This document shows, piece by piece, positions 25,701 through 36,085 of a DNA stretch of 64,000 bases. Both the position numbers and the translations under genes were made by a program. The notes beneath the pieces are model-generated. The model was not told where the DNA came from. It made no database searches and saw only the letters and a program-made list of their open reading frames with translations. Every line of letters begins with the position of its first letter. Positions within the stretch are counted from its first letter, which is position 1. The stretch is from Molanna angustata (Eukaryota; Arthropoda; Insecta; Trichoptera; Molannidae): NCBI GenBank assembly GCA_963576475.1, contig OY754970.1, forward strand, positions 37,971,447 to 38,035,446, read 5' to 3'.

Positions 25701-28700
25701 GAAGCATCTCCACTCTATATTCATATCTGAAAATTTAAGATAAAAAAATCAATAAAAAACAAAGTTCATTGTTTGTGGTTTCTTTGGAATAGTTAAGAAA
25801 TTTTCTTGTATTTTCTAAAAGATATTTTTGTAATCATTAGTGGTTCTCATTGGACATATTTTTTAATGTTTATAAATGTTGTTTTTGATCATTTGTATTG
25901 AAAACATGTTTCATTTCTTCGTATATAGACTATTTTAACCTTAATTAAATTACATAATCATCAAATCATTCAGTTGCTTGACCATTGGTTAAATTATACA
26001 ATATTCTGTTTTATATTAGTTTATGGAATTATACTTTGGGTTCTACAAAGGACAAAAAAAATGATAAAGCATACGCCATACATACAAACACATCACAACG
26101 AAACTCATAATGTGCACTCTCTACACTACATGATACCCGTTGAAATACTGGTGTGAAAAAAAATTGCGTAGAGATTAAGAATTGATTTGAATGTTATAAA
26201 GACAAAACTTTGATGATACATAAAAATAAGATTTTTCTCATTTTATTTTGTTAAATCTTATGTGAACTGACTGAGTTGGTAATTTGTTTCTCTTTTACAG
26301 AAATTTATAATTCAAAACATATGTTCTACGAGGGATTGCAACCACAAAGGTGTCGCATCAGACGGATTTTAGTATCGTTTATATAGAAATACATGCGCAC
26401 ACATCGGATTGTCGACAATACCGACGTCGTTACTAGGAGAAAAAATCCGATCCGTACACCGCTTATGTGGACATTGCTACAAATTCTGCATAATCACTAC
26501 ATTTAAAAATAATTTTTGAATGTCAATTTAATAAAATTTGAAAAGAATATACTAAAAAAAAATATGATGATGGAAATTCAATACCTATGTAAGTCATCAA
26601 TGTTCCGACATTTATATCCGTATTCCAATATCGATCATTTTTAATAAATTTCATTTTCAGATATTAAATAAATAAAAAAGTACAAATCAAGATACCTTCC
26701 AGGATATATTACCAACAACTCAACAAAGTTTCATGGTCATCGGATGGACGGCTTAAGAGCGCATATTTACAAACATGCATTTTTATAAATATATATAAAA
26801 TAACTTACTTGCATGTTTCGGGTAGTCCAGCGCTCAATTCAAGAAATACAGAGAGATAATTTCCTCTCACTACACCATTACCATCGGGATAAACTTTCAA
26901 TCTCCAACAAAGACCGCTGACGTGCAGAGGGGCTGAATAAATTGGATCGGCTTTATGTTTTAGTTGAGTGAATCCAGATATCACAAATGTACTACTGTCG
27001 TAACCTGGTACTATTTCACTGAAAATATATTTAATTACATTTACTGGCTAATCAATTGAAAATAATTTGAATAGTTACAAATAGTACCATACCCAGAGCA
27101 AAGAATATATAGAGACATAAACTATGACTCTAGGCCAGGCAATGGGTATACAAAATGAGGTGGAATGGGGGTATCCCAAACACATTCAATATTTAAATAT
27201 AAATCTGATATTAATAACACATTTATAGATGGGTCGATGGCAGAGCAGTTAGCAAGCTGGGCTAGTAATCCAGTGGTCGCGAGTTTGAATCCTGCCTTGA
27301 CCGATTTCGTTCACCTATAGCACAAGCATTAATGCTTATTTTAGGGAACGTAAGAAGATGCATATGTACTTGTTTAACAAGGAAATATTCATTTTTAATA
27401 AAAAAAAATTTAAAAAAGTAGTAAAATAATTTGGTTTTTAAAATTGAAATCCCTTTTTTTTTCAATTTTCATTTTGAGCCTATATAGATATCGACAAATC
27501 GACAGTTGGATAATATGTATCATTGTCTATGTAATAACCTGTGAAAGTCTGCAGGAACTGGTGCTGTTACAAAACTTGCCATGGGTTTCTTTCTAACTTG
27601 ATGAATTAACTTTGATAGTTCAGCACTCTTCGAAATCAATTCTGATCTAAAAGCAAAAAAAATATCATAAATAGCACTCGATGGTCAATACATATACATA
27701 TCATCATGCCATGTCCCTCATGGGGTAGGCAGATAGAACTGAACGCCACATATTTCTATCTTGGCACACATTCATCGCCTTGTCAACATTCATACATCAT
27801 CTTATACATGTTCGTCTATTGTTCACGCTTTTAACATTTCCGTCTTTCAAAATACCGTTCACATGGACGTGCCATTTCTTCCTTGGGCAGCCCCGACCTC
27901 TCATTCCATTCCTGTCTGCAATGTATATTTTCTTCGTCAGGTGTTCCTCATTCATTCTCTCCAAGTGGCCAAACCATCTCAATGTGTTCACTTTCATTCT
28001 ATTAATGACATCTTTCTTCATCTTACATTCTTTCCTAATGTCCTCATTTCTAACCCTGTCATAAATTGTTCTATTACAGATTCTTCTTAGAGATCTCATT
28101 TTAAATGCATTTATTCTGTTTTCGTGCGACTTCTGCTATGTCCAGGTTTCACTTGCATACGTCAAGGTTGGCACTAAGATAGGGTTATGAATAGCATCTT
28201 TTGATATGTCGCAAACATTCATGACTGGTCTAAGTGCTCCATCCACTCTGTTTCCTGGTATGACTCTTTTTTCGATCTCCTTATTAATCTGTTCGGATGG
28301 ACGGATTAGTCATCATGAAACATTTTTGAAACAAAATATCAAACACAGCTGTGAATTAATTTATGTTTTTTATCGATTGCTCAATTAATTTACAACACAA
28401 TTAATAATTGAATTGATTCTATAACAGTTTGGAGGCAGATGTTTGGTGTAAAGTTTTGAAAACTTTAAATTTTATAAATCAATTCTCATAAACCAAAAAC
28501 ATCATAAATAAAAATATGACAAATTGAAAGATGAATATTATATAATACCTTGTGCACGAATGTAGCTGATGTTCAATTTCCTGAAGTAAATGCTCCAAAT
28601 GTTCAGTTTCTTGTGTTAGTCCGTTCTTTTGTCCCATCAGAGTGAGAAGTTTAGCCTTCAAAGCAGAATCTAATCTGGCTATCATTAATTCAACTGCATT

Positions 28701-31700
28701 TCTTATTTCACGTACTCTTTCATCCTTTGCTGCTCTCACTGATTCCACATTGCGTTCCTGTTTAAATACAATCATATATTATATATAAACATGACATTTG
28801 TTTAGTTTTAATTTACTTTATTAATCAATTGAGAGTTTCAGTCTTTTACAACAATTTTATAATATTTTGTGAGTAGACTAGTGAAAACTCCATGTAATGT
28901 TTATATTATGATAAATTTCAAAGTTTTGTTTTTTTATCAGAAAGTTTGATTACATAATTAAAAATTAAATGTATTTAGAAAATAAAAAGAAATATTTAAT
29001 ACTCAACGAGCATTAATTTAAAACTAGTCCTAACGTTTTCACTAGACACAGCTAGCATCCACAGAAAAATGAAAAAAATTATACTTTTATAACTTTTATT
29101 TTTAGAAATAAATTCAATTTATAATACAGATAAAATTCATAGAACAAGAATTTGAATCAAGTTGAATCATTTACATTTTTTTTATAGAAGTTTAATTTAT
29201 ATTATTTCATAAAAATATTTATTTATTTTTTATCACACCATTTAAATATGCTTCATTAAAAATAGATAAATGCTGCCCAACTAGGTATACCTGTTTAAGG
29301 GCAAGCAGTGTACATATTATTATAATATTTCACAGAAGACATATATTGCATTACGTAAACTTAACTATTTTACACAGAATAAAAAAGTGAATTGTAGTCA
29401 TCATGATATGCATATACATATTGTATATGTAGGTATCTTGTCATTTTTATTTGTTAATTGCACAAATAATCTGAAATAGTATCTCTTGGGAATAGACACT
29501 GAAGTAACAGAGCATGAATGTGATTCGCCAGTCATATCTTATTCAGTCGAGTCTCAGATCAAATCATGACAGCACAAAATTTATGGAACAATCAGAATTT
29601 TTTTACAAAAGAGAAAAGAAAAAATAATTATATAAAGTATGTCCATAACATTAGTTTAGGGAATGTATAAGGATGTATATGTACTTGTTATACAAGGACA
29701 TATTCATTCTTTTTAAAAAAAAAAAAATAAAAAAAAAAAAAAAAAACATCCTTACACTACGATGTCGAACATTTGATACATTTTGGTTCTCCCGTAGTTC
29801 ATGATATATTCGGAACATTTTCTTTATCAAACCAAATTTACAATAAGTTATAAAAAAATATGAAGAAAAATATCTCTCTATTCATTATTGGAAAATTGTT
29901 GGTTTATCGTGGGTCCAGTCAACAATGGTCCATAGAATTAACAGCTTCACAAATTGCCCTTTTGCAAGGTGTATTAACATGAATGTTACTTACGACATCT
30001 TGAACAAGACTAATAAGTTCCATGAGACGTCTCCGTAGCTTAGCAACTTCCTCCCTTATCTGAGTGACGTGCTGTTCGTATACTTCTTCAAGTGGTTTGA
30101 AAGTATGGCCGGAATGTGTCCCACCCCACAGAGCACACTGATGGCAAATACAGAATCTGCACGTCCAACAGAATACACTCAGTTTCTCATGGTGGCTGCT
30201 GCATCTGATTCATTTAAAAAAACAATCATTTATTAAAATGGTCACATATAATTTGATACATCCCCATTCATAATTCTATTAAAAGTTAGACAGGTTTTTC
30301 TATTGACATGGAATGTAATTTGACATGACCTTATAGGTCCGAATGCAGTGTCCCACCTAAATACTAACCATGTTTTCATTGCAGAGTCGCTCATTTAAAT
30401 AAGGAAATCACGAGGCTTCCTAACTGGAGGATGCTACAAAGTGTTTGTATGAGAATTGATTTGCAGAGACATATCTAAATACTTAGCGCATGCGCGTCAG
30501 CGTATACTAACTTTTGCAAAAGTAAAAGGTTGATCGGCAGGAACCTTACGAGTGGTTTAATACTAGAATAAGAAATGTTTTCGATGGATGATGATTTTAG
30601 TGACATTGTTGAATATGTATTTGGTAATTTTGTCAAATCAAATCTTATACCTTGGAGGAGTAAATATGTCTTACACAGAGTATTCAGCGATCTATACGAG
30701 ATGTCGAAAATTCGCTGGAATTTCAGAAGAATTGTGTCATAGAGCTGTCAGTGTTAGCTTGGTTACATGTGTTTGTGTTGTTATGACAAAAAAACATTTT
30801 AAAAGTCAGTATAAACAATATTGCTAACGCTACGTCCTACATGGGCGATTCAAAGCGAACGCGATTGCGAAGCAATGCGGTGCGGATACAAGCGAATTCA
30901 ATGCGATGCGGTGCAACGCGGCGGCTCTGTCCTACGTGTGCGCGAACCGTTCCCTCTGCCGCCAGCTACTGTCATGGATGTACGTATATAAAATACTCAA
31001 GAAGTATGTACGGCAGAGAAGTGAAACTAATATTGTGTACTTAGAGAGGCATATTTATGGGGGATATCACGATTTGTATGAAGAATTACGTGATCTTGAA
31101 TTAATAAATGAGACTGAATTTACATCTTTCCGGGAAACATATCAAAATTTGACATTCGTGCAAGAGAGAGAAAACTTTGTGTGTTTTGAACAACATCCTA
31201 TACTTGTAGTCCCATTTATTTTTGCCAAATCCTAAAATTCGCGGTTCAATAATAATTTGTCCCATAATATAGGACGTTCATGGACAGAAATTAAAATTTC
31301 TGTTTCTGACATGTCAAAAAACAATGGCGCCGCTATCAATTCGCGCGAAAATATCAAACCAACGGATCGTGTTTGCTTCGCATCGAAACCAACTCGCGGT
31401 CGGTAACGTAGGACACTACCATAGTTACCGACTGTTTGTTATTTTCGCACCGCGCCGCTTCGCATTCGCTTTGAATTGCCTACGTAGGACGTCGCGTTAT
31501 ATTGTTTCTCTGGGCTGGAACACTGGTTAGTTGGAAGAAATTGCCATATGGCAATAAACTCACCACTTGCGCAGAGTGCAAGGAAGTGTTTATTATTATT
31601 TATTTATAAACTCATAGAAAACTATCTATCTCTTTTCTTCATACACAATAATGTGAAATGCTATGCATTAAATTTGGCATAGTATTTAGTTAGTGATGTC

Positions 31701-32686
31701 TCTCCAACGCAATTGCTAACTTGCTAATACTAAATACTCCAGTGAAGTTAGGAGTAGGTATTTAGTTTAGTTACCTACGACTGTGCATTTGGGTCACAAT
31801 CTTTTTCCCTTCCATTATAAATAATTAGTATAATATTTATAATCATATATATCCCAAGTGCTCCAACTTACTGTTACCAACTATGTGTGACCTGCTTTTG
31901 AATCTAGTGGAGGTGTACTATATCACCGTTGTGAATGAGCGCTTTAAATAATAAATGAAATACTGTAATTGGCGATAAAAAATTAAAACTTACCCTACTG
32001 TATGTTAAATAATGAAATCAGCTGTTGTATTTCTGAATAAACAAATAAAAATAATTTCTTACAGACAAAATGTACTGTCTTGTGAAAATGAAAAAAAGAT
32101 TTCATGGTTCAAAGCATCAGCATCAATTTAAAAAATAGTAAAACATTAGGATATATTTCTTTCTATAAAGAAATTAAAGTATCAACATTAGATCTGACCT
32201 AAAAAGATTGTGTGGACAGTCCTCATGCACAATATAAAGTATTATTTGTATCATATAATACAAACCTATCTCGATCTGTATCTCTTTGGGCTGCATTATT
32301 CCCCTGTTGCATAGTTTCAATTTGTTGGGTGACCTCTTCAACCCAACGACAGTTGACCAACTCATGAAGATGAAGAGATGCTCTACAGTGTGGACATTGG
32401 GATCTTTGCTCTGTCAACCATCGCCTCACACAACCATAACAACATAATTTAGAGCAATGGGGACATAAATGGGCATCTACCAATTTTTCCATACAAATGA
32501 AACATCGAAATACTTCCGCCAAAGTCTAAAATATAGAAGAAAAACCGTTAAGGAAAATCCCTGTTGAAATGAAAAATTAATTATTTGATATTGAAGTTGA
32601 TAGGTAATATAAATTATTTATAGAATATAAGTAACCTCAACAATATGATCTTCATTGTTGGAACTGCCTTTGTCCCTAGCAGCCAT
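13797..32686 (-). CDS. TRIM37: TRIM37 E3 ubiquitin ligase, 16 coding exons
   Basis: Exons in transcript order: 32686-32636, 32525-32266, 30204-29994, 28757-28549, 27646-27539, 27018-26809, 25726-25547, 25433-25319, 24609-24173, 23559-23393, 23204-23002, 20878-20788, 20477-20232, 16719-16555, 15476-15256, 13946-13797. All junctions are GT-AG, phases agree, and the sum is 3024 bp (1007 aa). Domains: RING about 25-64 (CFICMEKL...[10 protein letters not shown]), B-box about 105-150 ([23 protein letters not shown]), coiled coil about 150-280 ([17 protein letters not shown]), MATH about 285-425 ([33 protein letters not shown]), then a polar tail including [13 protein letters not shown]. Known of the family: TRIM37 is a ubiquitin ligase acting at peroxisomes, centrosomes and chromatin, the MATH domain serving substrate recognition. 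Exons 1-13 align well with vertebrate TRIM37; exons 14-16 are assigned by splice sites and phase only. Introns carry many mobile elements. An AATAAA lies at 13561-13566. Confidence 0.9.
14015..14178 (+). repeat. tRNA-headed SINE, family A, copy in TRIM37 intron 15
   Basis: It shows the A-box region GATGGTTAGATATCTG twice in tandem (14024 and 14044 onward), then AAAGGTCCC and the family body with CTGTGTTTTCAGGCTGAAAC and TCCAGAATGTGGCAACTTG. Its 3' end passes within a few bases into LINE sequence at about 14183. The B-box is damaged. Confidence 0.75.
14183..15083 (+). pseudogene. 5'-truncated jockey/CR1-like LINE ORF2 end
   Basis: Two overlapping plus frames make the C-terminal half of a LINE ORF2. 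The first starts at [10 protein letters not shown] and includes the reverse transcriptase box [11 protein letters not shown]. After a frameshift near 14490 the second frame continues with [19 protein letters not shown]. It then runs through [38 protein letters not shown] and [10 protein letters not shown] to a natural stop at 15081-15083. The last domains fit jockey-like elements. The frameshift and truncation make it inactive. It is in sense opposite to TRIM37, within its intron 15. Confidence 0.85.
15573..15952. mobile_element. Harbinger-like MITE with TAA duplication
   Basis: The ends are inverted repeats of about 37 bp: GGCGACAGTTACATGTAAAG from 15573 and, inverted, GGCGACAGTTACACGTAAGG ending at 15952; both arms continue with TATTTACTGTGATC. 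TAA occurs immediately outside both ends (15570-15572 and 15953-15955), as in the 3-bp TWA duplications of PIF/Harbinger elements. The 380-bp interior has only a chance frame. It sits in TRIM37 intron 14. Confidence 0.8.
16720..17250. other. TRIM37 intron 13, simple AT-rich part
   Basis: No gene. Around 17030-17140 a short motif (ACCAAAGACTACCGAA-like) is repeated about four times with variation, a small decayed tandem repeat. The rest is unremarkable intron. Confidence 0.5.
17575..18765. mobile_element. hAT-like non-autonomous element with TTCGAA-type iterons
   Basis: An 8-bp duplication ACTTAAAT flanks the unit (17567-17574 and 18766-18773). The ends match imperfectly as inverted repeats, GGTGACAGGAAAATT against GGATTACATGAAAATT. 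About 180 bp at each end is built of repeated CAATT-TTCGAAT-like units, inverted at the other side. The core is a 355-bp tandem duplication. There is no coding frame. Duplication length fits hAT; the dense subterminal iterons may be transposase binding sites, which is inference. Confidence 0.75.
17898..18607. repeat. 355-bp tandem duplication
   Basis: 17898-18252 and 18253-18607 are nearly identical. The only differences I noticed are ATTTAAAGAA against ATTTAGAGAA and ACGTCAAACG against ACGTAAAACG. Such high identity points to a recent duplication inside the hAT-like element. Confidence 0.9.
19620..20231. other. TRIM37 intron 13, unassigned part
   Basis: The segment 19860-20080 is GC-richer than its surroundings (CGGCCGAGTTCATCGCCCTC, ACCGGTTATCTAGGGATACC) and may belong to a repeat, but it has no coding frame or boundary that I can define. 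The rest is plain AT-rich intron up to the exon 13 donor. Confidence 0.35.
21068..21939. mobile_element. hAT-like non-autonomous element, 8-bp duplication
   Basis: The unit begins CAGTGGCGG and ends CCGCCACTG, typical hAT termini. GATGTGCT occurs directly outside both ends (21060-21067 and 21940-21947), an exact 8-bp target duplication. The left third has a GC-rich patch with the palindromic TTGGGCACAGTC...GTGCCCAG region near 21280-21306. No transposase frame is present. It sits in TRIM37 intron 11. Confidence 0.9.
22390..22945 (+). pseudogene. RTE-like LINE ORF2 C-terminal fragment
   Basis: From 22443 the plus strand reads [18 protein letters not shown], then [20 protein letters not shown] and a few broken pieces ([12 protein letters not shown]; then after frame changes [20 protein letters not shown] and [16 protein letters not shown]). 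This order (EAFE-W-RR-L-ISW, then RRR-ISW-LRN) is the C-terminus of RTE-clade ORF2. Stops and frameshifts show it is dead. It lies in TRIM37 intron 11, antisense. Confidence 0.75.
23850..24052 (-). repeat. tRNA-headed SINE, family A, in TRIM37 intron 9
   Basis: On the minus strand it has the A-box CAGCTCAGTTGGTTAG, the B-box GGTCCCGGTTTCGATTCCCG, then GGTGGAGACACAGTTTTTAA and the family body ending TTGCCCGAGAAGTAATAT. It is nearly full length and can be aligned with the copy at 60859-61056. Confidence 0.85.
24640..25318. other. TRIM37 intron 8, nothing recognised
   Basis: Intron between exons 9 and 8. It has no recognisable gene or element boundary; a (T)n run lies at about 24844. Confidence 0.4.
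26338..26484. mobile_element. small MITE candidate in TRIM37 intron 6
   Basis: Left CCACAAAGGTGTCGCATCAG followed by ACGGATTTT resembles, inverted, the right end CCACATAAGCGGTGTACGGA followed by TCGGATTTTTT. The spacing gives a unit of about 150 bp with arms of about 30 bp. No target duplication is clear. Confidence 0.45.
26690..26808 (+). repeat. LINE/SINE 3' tail in TRIM37 intron 6
   Basis: The segment CAAAGTTTCATGGTCATCGG, followed by ATGGACGGCTTAAGAGCG and an AT-rich end, matches in style the tails at 49065-49125 and 55225-55340 (caaagtttcat...tcgga...ggttta). Such tails end many insect RTE-related elements. Confidence 0.5.
27229..27420 (+). repeat. tRNA-headed SINE, family B, in TRIM37 intron 5
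   Basis: It has an A-box (GATGGCAGAGCAGTTAGCA), a B-box (GCGAGTTTGAATCCTGCC), then body GACCGATTTCGTTCACCTA and tail GGGAACGTAAGAAGATGCAT, TACTTGTTTAACAAGG and an A-rich end. A minus-strand copy is at 42185-42345 and a tail-only copy at 29649-29745. Confidence 0.85.
27690..28295 (-). pseudogene. RTE/R4-like LINE 3' end, copy 1 (TRIM37 intron 4)
   Basis: The minus-strand frame 28099-27797 reads [20 protein letters not shown] and [20 protein letters not shown], then [20 protein letters not shown]. Upstream pieces ([28 protein letters not shown]) extend it to about 28290, with one stop after ASETWT. It is the C-terminal tail of a LINE ORF2 that lacks the reverse transcriptase. The 3' UTR starts with GGGGTAGGCAG-like sequence (minus) and is shared with the copy at 56413-56885. 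Confidence 0.85.
28760..29640. other. TRIM37 intron 3, nothing recognised
   Basis: AT-rich intron sequence between exon 4 and the SINE tail at 29649. No gene, inverted repeat or LINE homology is seen. Confidence 0.4.
29649..29745 (+). repeat. SINE family B, 3' part only
   Basis: TTAGTTTAGGGAATGTATAA, then TACTTGTTATACAAGGACA and a long A-rich run (about 29715-29745) match the body end and tail of the family B SINE at 27229. It is 5'-truncated. Confidence 0.7.
30825..31499. mobile_element. DNA transposon remnant with 55-bp terminal inverted repeats
   Basis: The left end TAACGCTACGTCCTACATGG matches the inverted right end TAACGCGACGTCCTACGTAG, and both arms go on with GCGATTCAAAGCGAA-like then GCGGTGCG-like sequence, about 55 bp in all. 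Between them a plus frame (30906-31235) includes [20 protein letters not shown] followed by [12 protein letters not shown], which resembles the N-terminal region of PIF/Harbinger transposases. The catalytic part is missing. The target duplication is not clear. It sits in TRIM37 intron 2. Confidence 0.65.
31500..31600 (+). repeat. SINE family C, 3' part only
   Basis: TTTCTCTGGGCTGGAACACT, AGTTGGAAGAAATTGCCATA, TGGCAATAAACTCACCACTT and GCAAGGAAGTGTTTATTATT match the second half of the SINE at 63722-63930. It abuts the right end of the inverted-repeat element at 31499. Confidence 0.75.
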
Positions 32687-33177
32687 TATTTATTTTGGTA
32701 GGTAGGATAATATCGATTCGAAATGAAAAGTTTTTGAAATGTCTCAAAAACATAAATGATATATCCGTATATGGATTTTATGGAAAAATCTCATTTATTC
32801 GCACCAATTTGGACATTAATTTCAATACATAATAACACTTCCGTGTTTTACAAAAAAATAAACAAAAAAATAACAAACAAGTAAACGTCACCGATTCGAT
32901 TTATTGCCATATGTTTGATTCATTATTGCCATTTATTATTACATATTTCACTATTAAGTTTATGGTTAAAATTAAAAGAATACAAGAGGGTTAATTGAAA
33001 CTTGTGCAAAATGATCAATAAATATAATTAAATAAGATATTTTCTCCGTAAGATGAAAAAAAGCTTTTTGAAGTACTTGAAATACTATGGGAATTGAGTA
33101 TTGTTGATTAGCTGACTATCCATCTTAGCATTTTGTCCACCGAATGGTGGTCAAATTTTGATGATTCAGTAATACAT

Positions 33178-34101
33178 TGATGAGACCTCTCGTCTACCAC
33201 GAGGAAACATCAAGCCAAGGTGTGGAGAAGAAAAGGAGACAAATGATGGTGACACTATTAAATTGTAGTAGTACGGCGCATTTATTCAAAAAATCATTAT
33301 AGGTGGTCCATGGCAATAAAATAATAAAAAAAACAAAACAACAGACAACAAATAAAACAGAAACACGTGGCATCTACCGAACGAACTGTCAAACACACGC
33401 GAGCACGAAGAGACGCCGACCAGAAGGTGCAGCCCCAGGGTACAGCGACATCCTTTCTCCAGGTATGTCACTGTCTTCCACGTGGTGGCTGAAGTTCCGG
33501 CGGGGCCCAGCCTCTGCGTCAGGCTGGCAGGTCCTTTTCGTACTCAGCGTGGTTTCTTCTTCTCCTCCTGATCTCCTCCTCCAGACCGTCACCCATGGCA
33601 GGCTCTGTGCCCCACGGCACGCTATGACGGCGCATCTCGACAGAGGTGGCATACCAGTTGGGGCCGCACCGGAGGCGAACCGACGCTCCAGACGACACGG
33701 ATTGCCCTTCGTGGTCCAATCTGCGAGCCGCCGCGTTCTCTACGCGGTGGCCTCACACTGCGCTCTGCCTCCAACCTCCTGTCCTGTTGATGCCCTCATC
33801 TTGGTTCTGGGGCACCATCAGCGTCCATGCACGTGATGGGTCCTGTCACACAGACCTCCTCGTGCTCTTAAAATATGGCCGCCATCGGGACGCGCGTGTC
33901 GACCGATGACGGCGTCGTACTTAACCGTCCGTCTTCCACCAGAGTTGGATGCCAAAGAGAGAGCGTGCCATAGCGCGTGCTATAAGCTTCCTTGTCGTTC
34001 TCTCACGCCGTCAGGGGCGCTAGTAGTCTTCCGTCAAAATGTTGCCGCGGAAAAAATTAAAAATTATTGTTTTTCGACAACACTGTTTTTCGGCTATAAC
34101 A
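33178..34101 (-). repeat. 3' LTR of the miniature element (924 bp)
   Basis: This is the copy nearest TRIM37. It contains a segment around 33567-33625 (TGATCTCCTCCTCCAGACCG and on) absent from the other LTR. The open frames across it are chance GC-rich frames. Confidence 0.85.
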
Positions 34102-34354
34102 ATTCCACCCTACTTTTTTGACGAAAAACAATATCATTTTGAATTTTAATATCACTAAAAGTTTGCAGGCGCCACCGAATTTTTTTCTCGAATTCGGAAA
34201 CGGTAAAAAAACACATGGTTCGTCTTTCAGCACAGCACAAATTTACAGTTCGAAACACAACAAATAAACATCACTTTTCTTCCCCACGTGTTTGATCTCA
34301 GGGTGTTGATTCGTGCAAATGTCTATTCGCAAAAGCCCCACGTTGGGCGCCATT

Positions 34355-35226
34355 TGATGAGACCTCTCGTCTACCACGAGGAAACATCAAGCCAAGGTGT
34401 GGGGAAGAAAAGGAGAGAAATGATGGCGACACTTAAAAATTGTTTTAGTACGGCGCTTTTTTATTTATAATATTCACAAATAGTCCATGGCAAAAGAAAC
34501 AATGAAATAAAAACAACAGACAACAAATAAAACAGAAACACGTGGCATCTACCGAAACGAACTGTCAAACACACGCGAACACACGAAAAGACGCCGACCA
34601 GAATATACCGCCCCAGGGTACAGCGACATCCTTCCTCCAGGCATGCCACTGTCTTCCACGTGGTGACTGTAGTTTGGTGGGGCCCAGCCTCTGCGTCAGG
34701 CTAGCAGGTCTTCCTCGTGTCCGGCGTGGTTTCTTCTTCTCCTCCTGCTATGACGGCGCATCTCGACAGAGGTGGCATACCAGCTGGGCCTCACCGGAGG
34801 CGAACCGACGCTCCAGACGACACGGATTGCCCCTCGTGGTCCAATCTGCGAGCCGCCGCGTTCCCTACGCGGTGGCCCCACACTGCGCTCTGCCTCCAAC
34901 CTCCTGTCCTGTTGATGCCCTCATCTTGGTTCTGGGGCACCATCAGCGTCCATGCGCGTGACGTGTCCTGTCACGCAGACCTCCTCGTGCTCTTAAAATA
35001 TGGCCGCCATCGGGACGCGCGTGTCGACCGATGACGGCGTCGTACTTAACCGTCCGTCTTCCACCAGAGTTGGATGCCAAAGAGAGAGCGTGCCATAGCG
35101 CGTGCTATAAGCTTCCTTGTCGTTCTCTCACGCCGTCAGGGGCGCTAGTAGTCTTCCGTCAAAATGTTGCCGCGGAAAAAATTTAAAATTATTGTTTTTC
35201 GAAAACACTGTTTTTCGGCTATAACA
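34355..35226 (-). repeat. 5' LTR of the miniature element (872 bp)
   Basis: This LTR is followed on the minus strand by two bases and the TGGCGCCCAACGTGGGGC primer site. It is shorter than its partner by one internal segment but otherwise aligns throughout. Confidence 0.85.
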
Positions 35227-35230
35227 ACAT

Positions 35231-36085
35231 ATGAATTGGTTCAATCATAAGAGAATAATTAAAAAAAATTATACATGTGTTGTACCTATATAAATGGCAG
35301 CCTTTTTTAATCTCATTATGTCTGTATTCATATATTCACATACGTGTATATAATATTTTTTGATTCAATCACATCATTCATTTTTTTATTTACATTTTTT
35401 AAATTTATGACTATTATGTTAAATTTTTTTCATGGTCAACATTTGCTTCTCGTGACGCTTTTTTCAGATTAATACATTTGTGTATTTTGATTAATATTAT
35501 TTTCACAATATATATCAAATTTTAAATAATGGTAAAAGATCGAATTGTTTTATTTTTTAACAGACCATTTATTAGGGCTATATTTCCATTGTCGGCGTTG
35601 TGCGCGTTATTTTATTTTGAAAAAGGCCCCTATTCCTAAAAGATCAATAAAATAAACATATATTACTATCAACATTGCTTGGAAGATATTGGCTTATAGC
35701 AATAAACCCACTTTTGTACATATATTAAAGAAATAAATATTTATATCTTTCATTTATATCATAAATATGTGTTTTGGTATGTTTGAATAGTCTATATTGC
35801 TAATTATTCAATTTATTTTCATGTATTTCCTTTTGTTTTATTTGAATATGTATTTAGATATGTTTACTCATTTGTACATTTCTCATTTTCATTTATTTTC
35901 AAACTTTTTTAATGTTTATTTGTTTTTCTATTCATGTTGATTTGATTTAATTACTCTATTGTTGGCTTTGTTTAATTGCTTTGTTTTGATATTTTTTTTT
36001 ATAAGTGATTTCCCTCATCAAGCACAAGATTGCAATATTTTTGATGAGGTACTGCAAAGAAAAATTTGTAAAAATATTATTACCT
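35231..36085. other. AT-rich intergenic DNA
   Basis: No gene or repeat boundary is seen in this T-rich stretch between the LTR element and the repeats at 36.1 kb. Confidence 0.45.

Larger units (their letters stand above)
33178..35226 (-). mobile_element. miniature LTR retrotransposon with two LTRs and no genes
   Basis: Two direct repeats, 34355-35226 and 33178-34101, are LTRs in minus orientation. Each starts TGTTATAGCC and ends GGTCTCATCA (TG...CA). Next to the 5' LTR (minus strand, about 34336-34352) is TGGCGCCCAACGTGGGGC, a usual insect LTR-element primer binding site. Before the 3' LTR is the purine-rich AAGTAGGGTGGAAT. ACAT flanks both outer ends (33174-33177 and 35227-35230), a 4-bp target duplication. 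The interior (34102-34354) is only about 253 bp and has no gag or pol. The LTRs differ by about 50 bp of indel near 33570-33625. GC content is far above that of the surroundings. Confidence 0.9.

Noticed and set aside
30588..30827. 79-residue plus frame in TRIM37 intron 2
   Set aside because: No motif, and it ends at the border of the inverted-repeat element.
33303..34961. Several long plus and minus frames in the GC-rich region
   Set aside because: They lie in the two LTRs of a retrotransposon, occur in both directions in overlapping frames, and show no domain.
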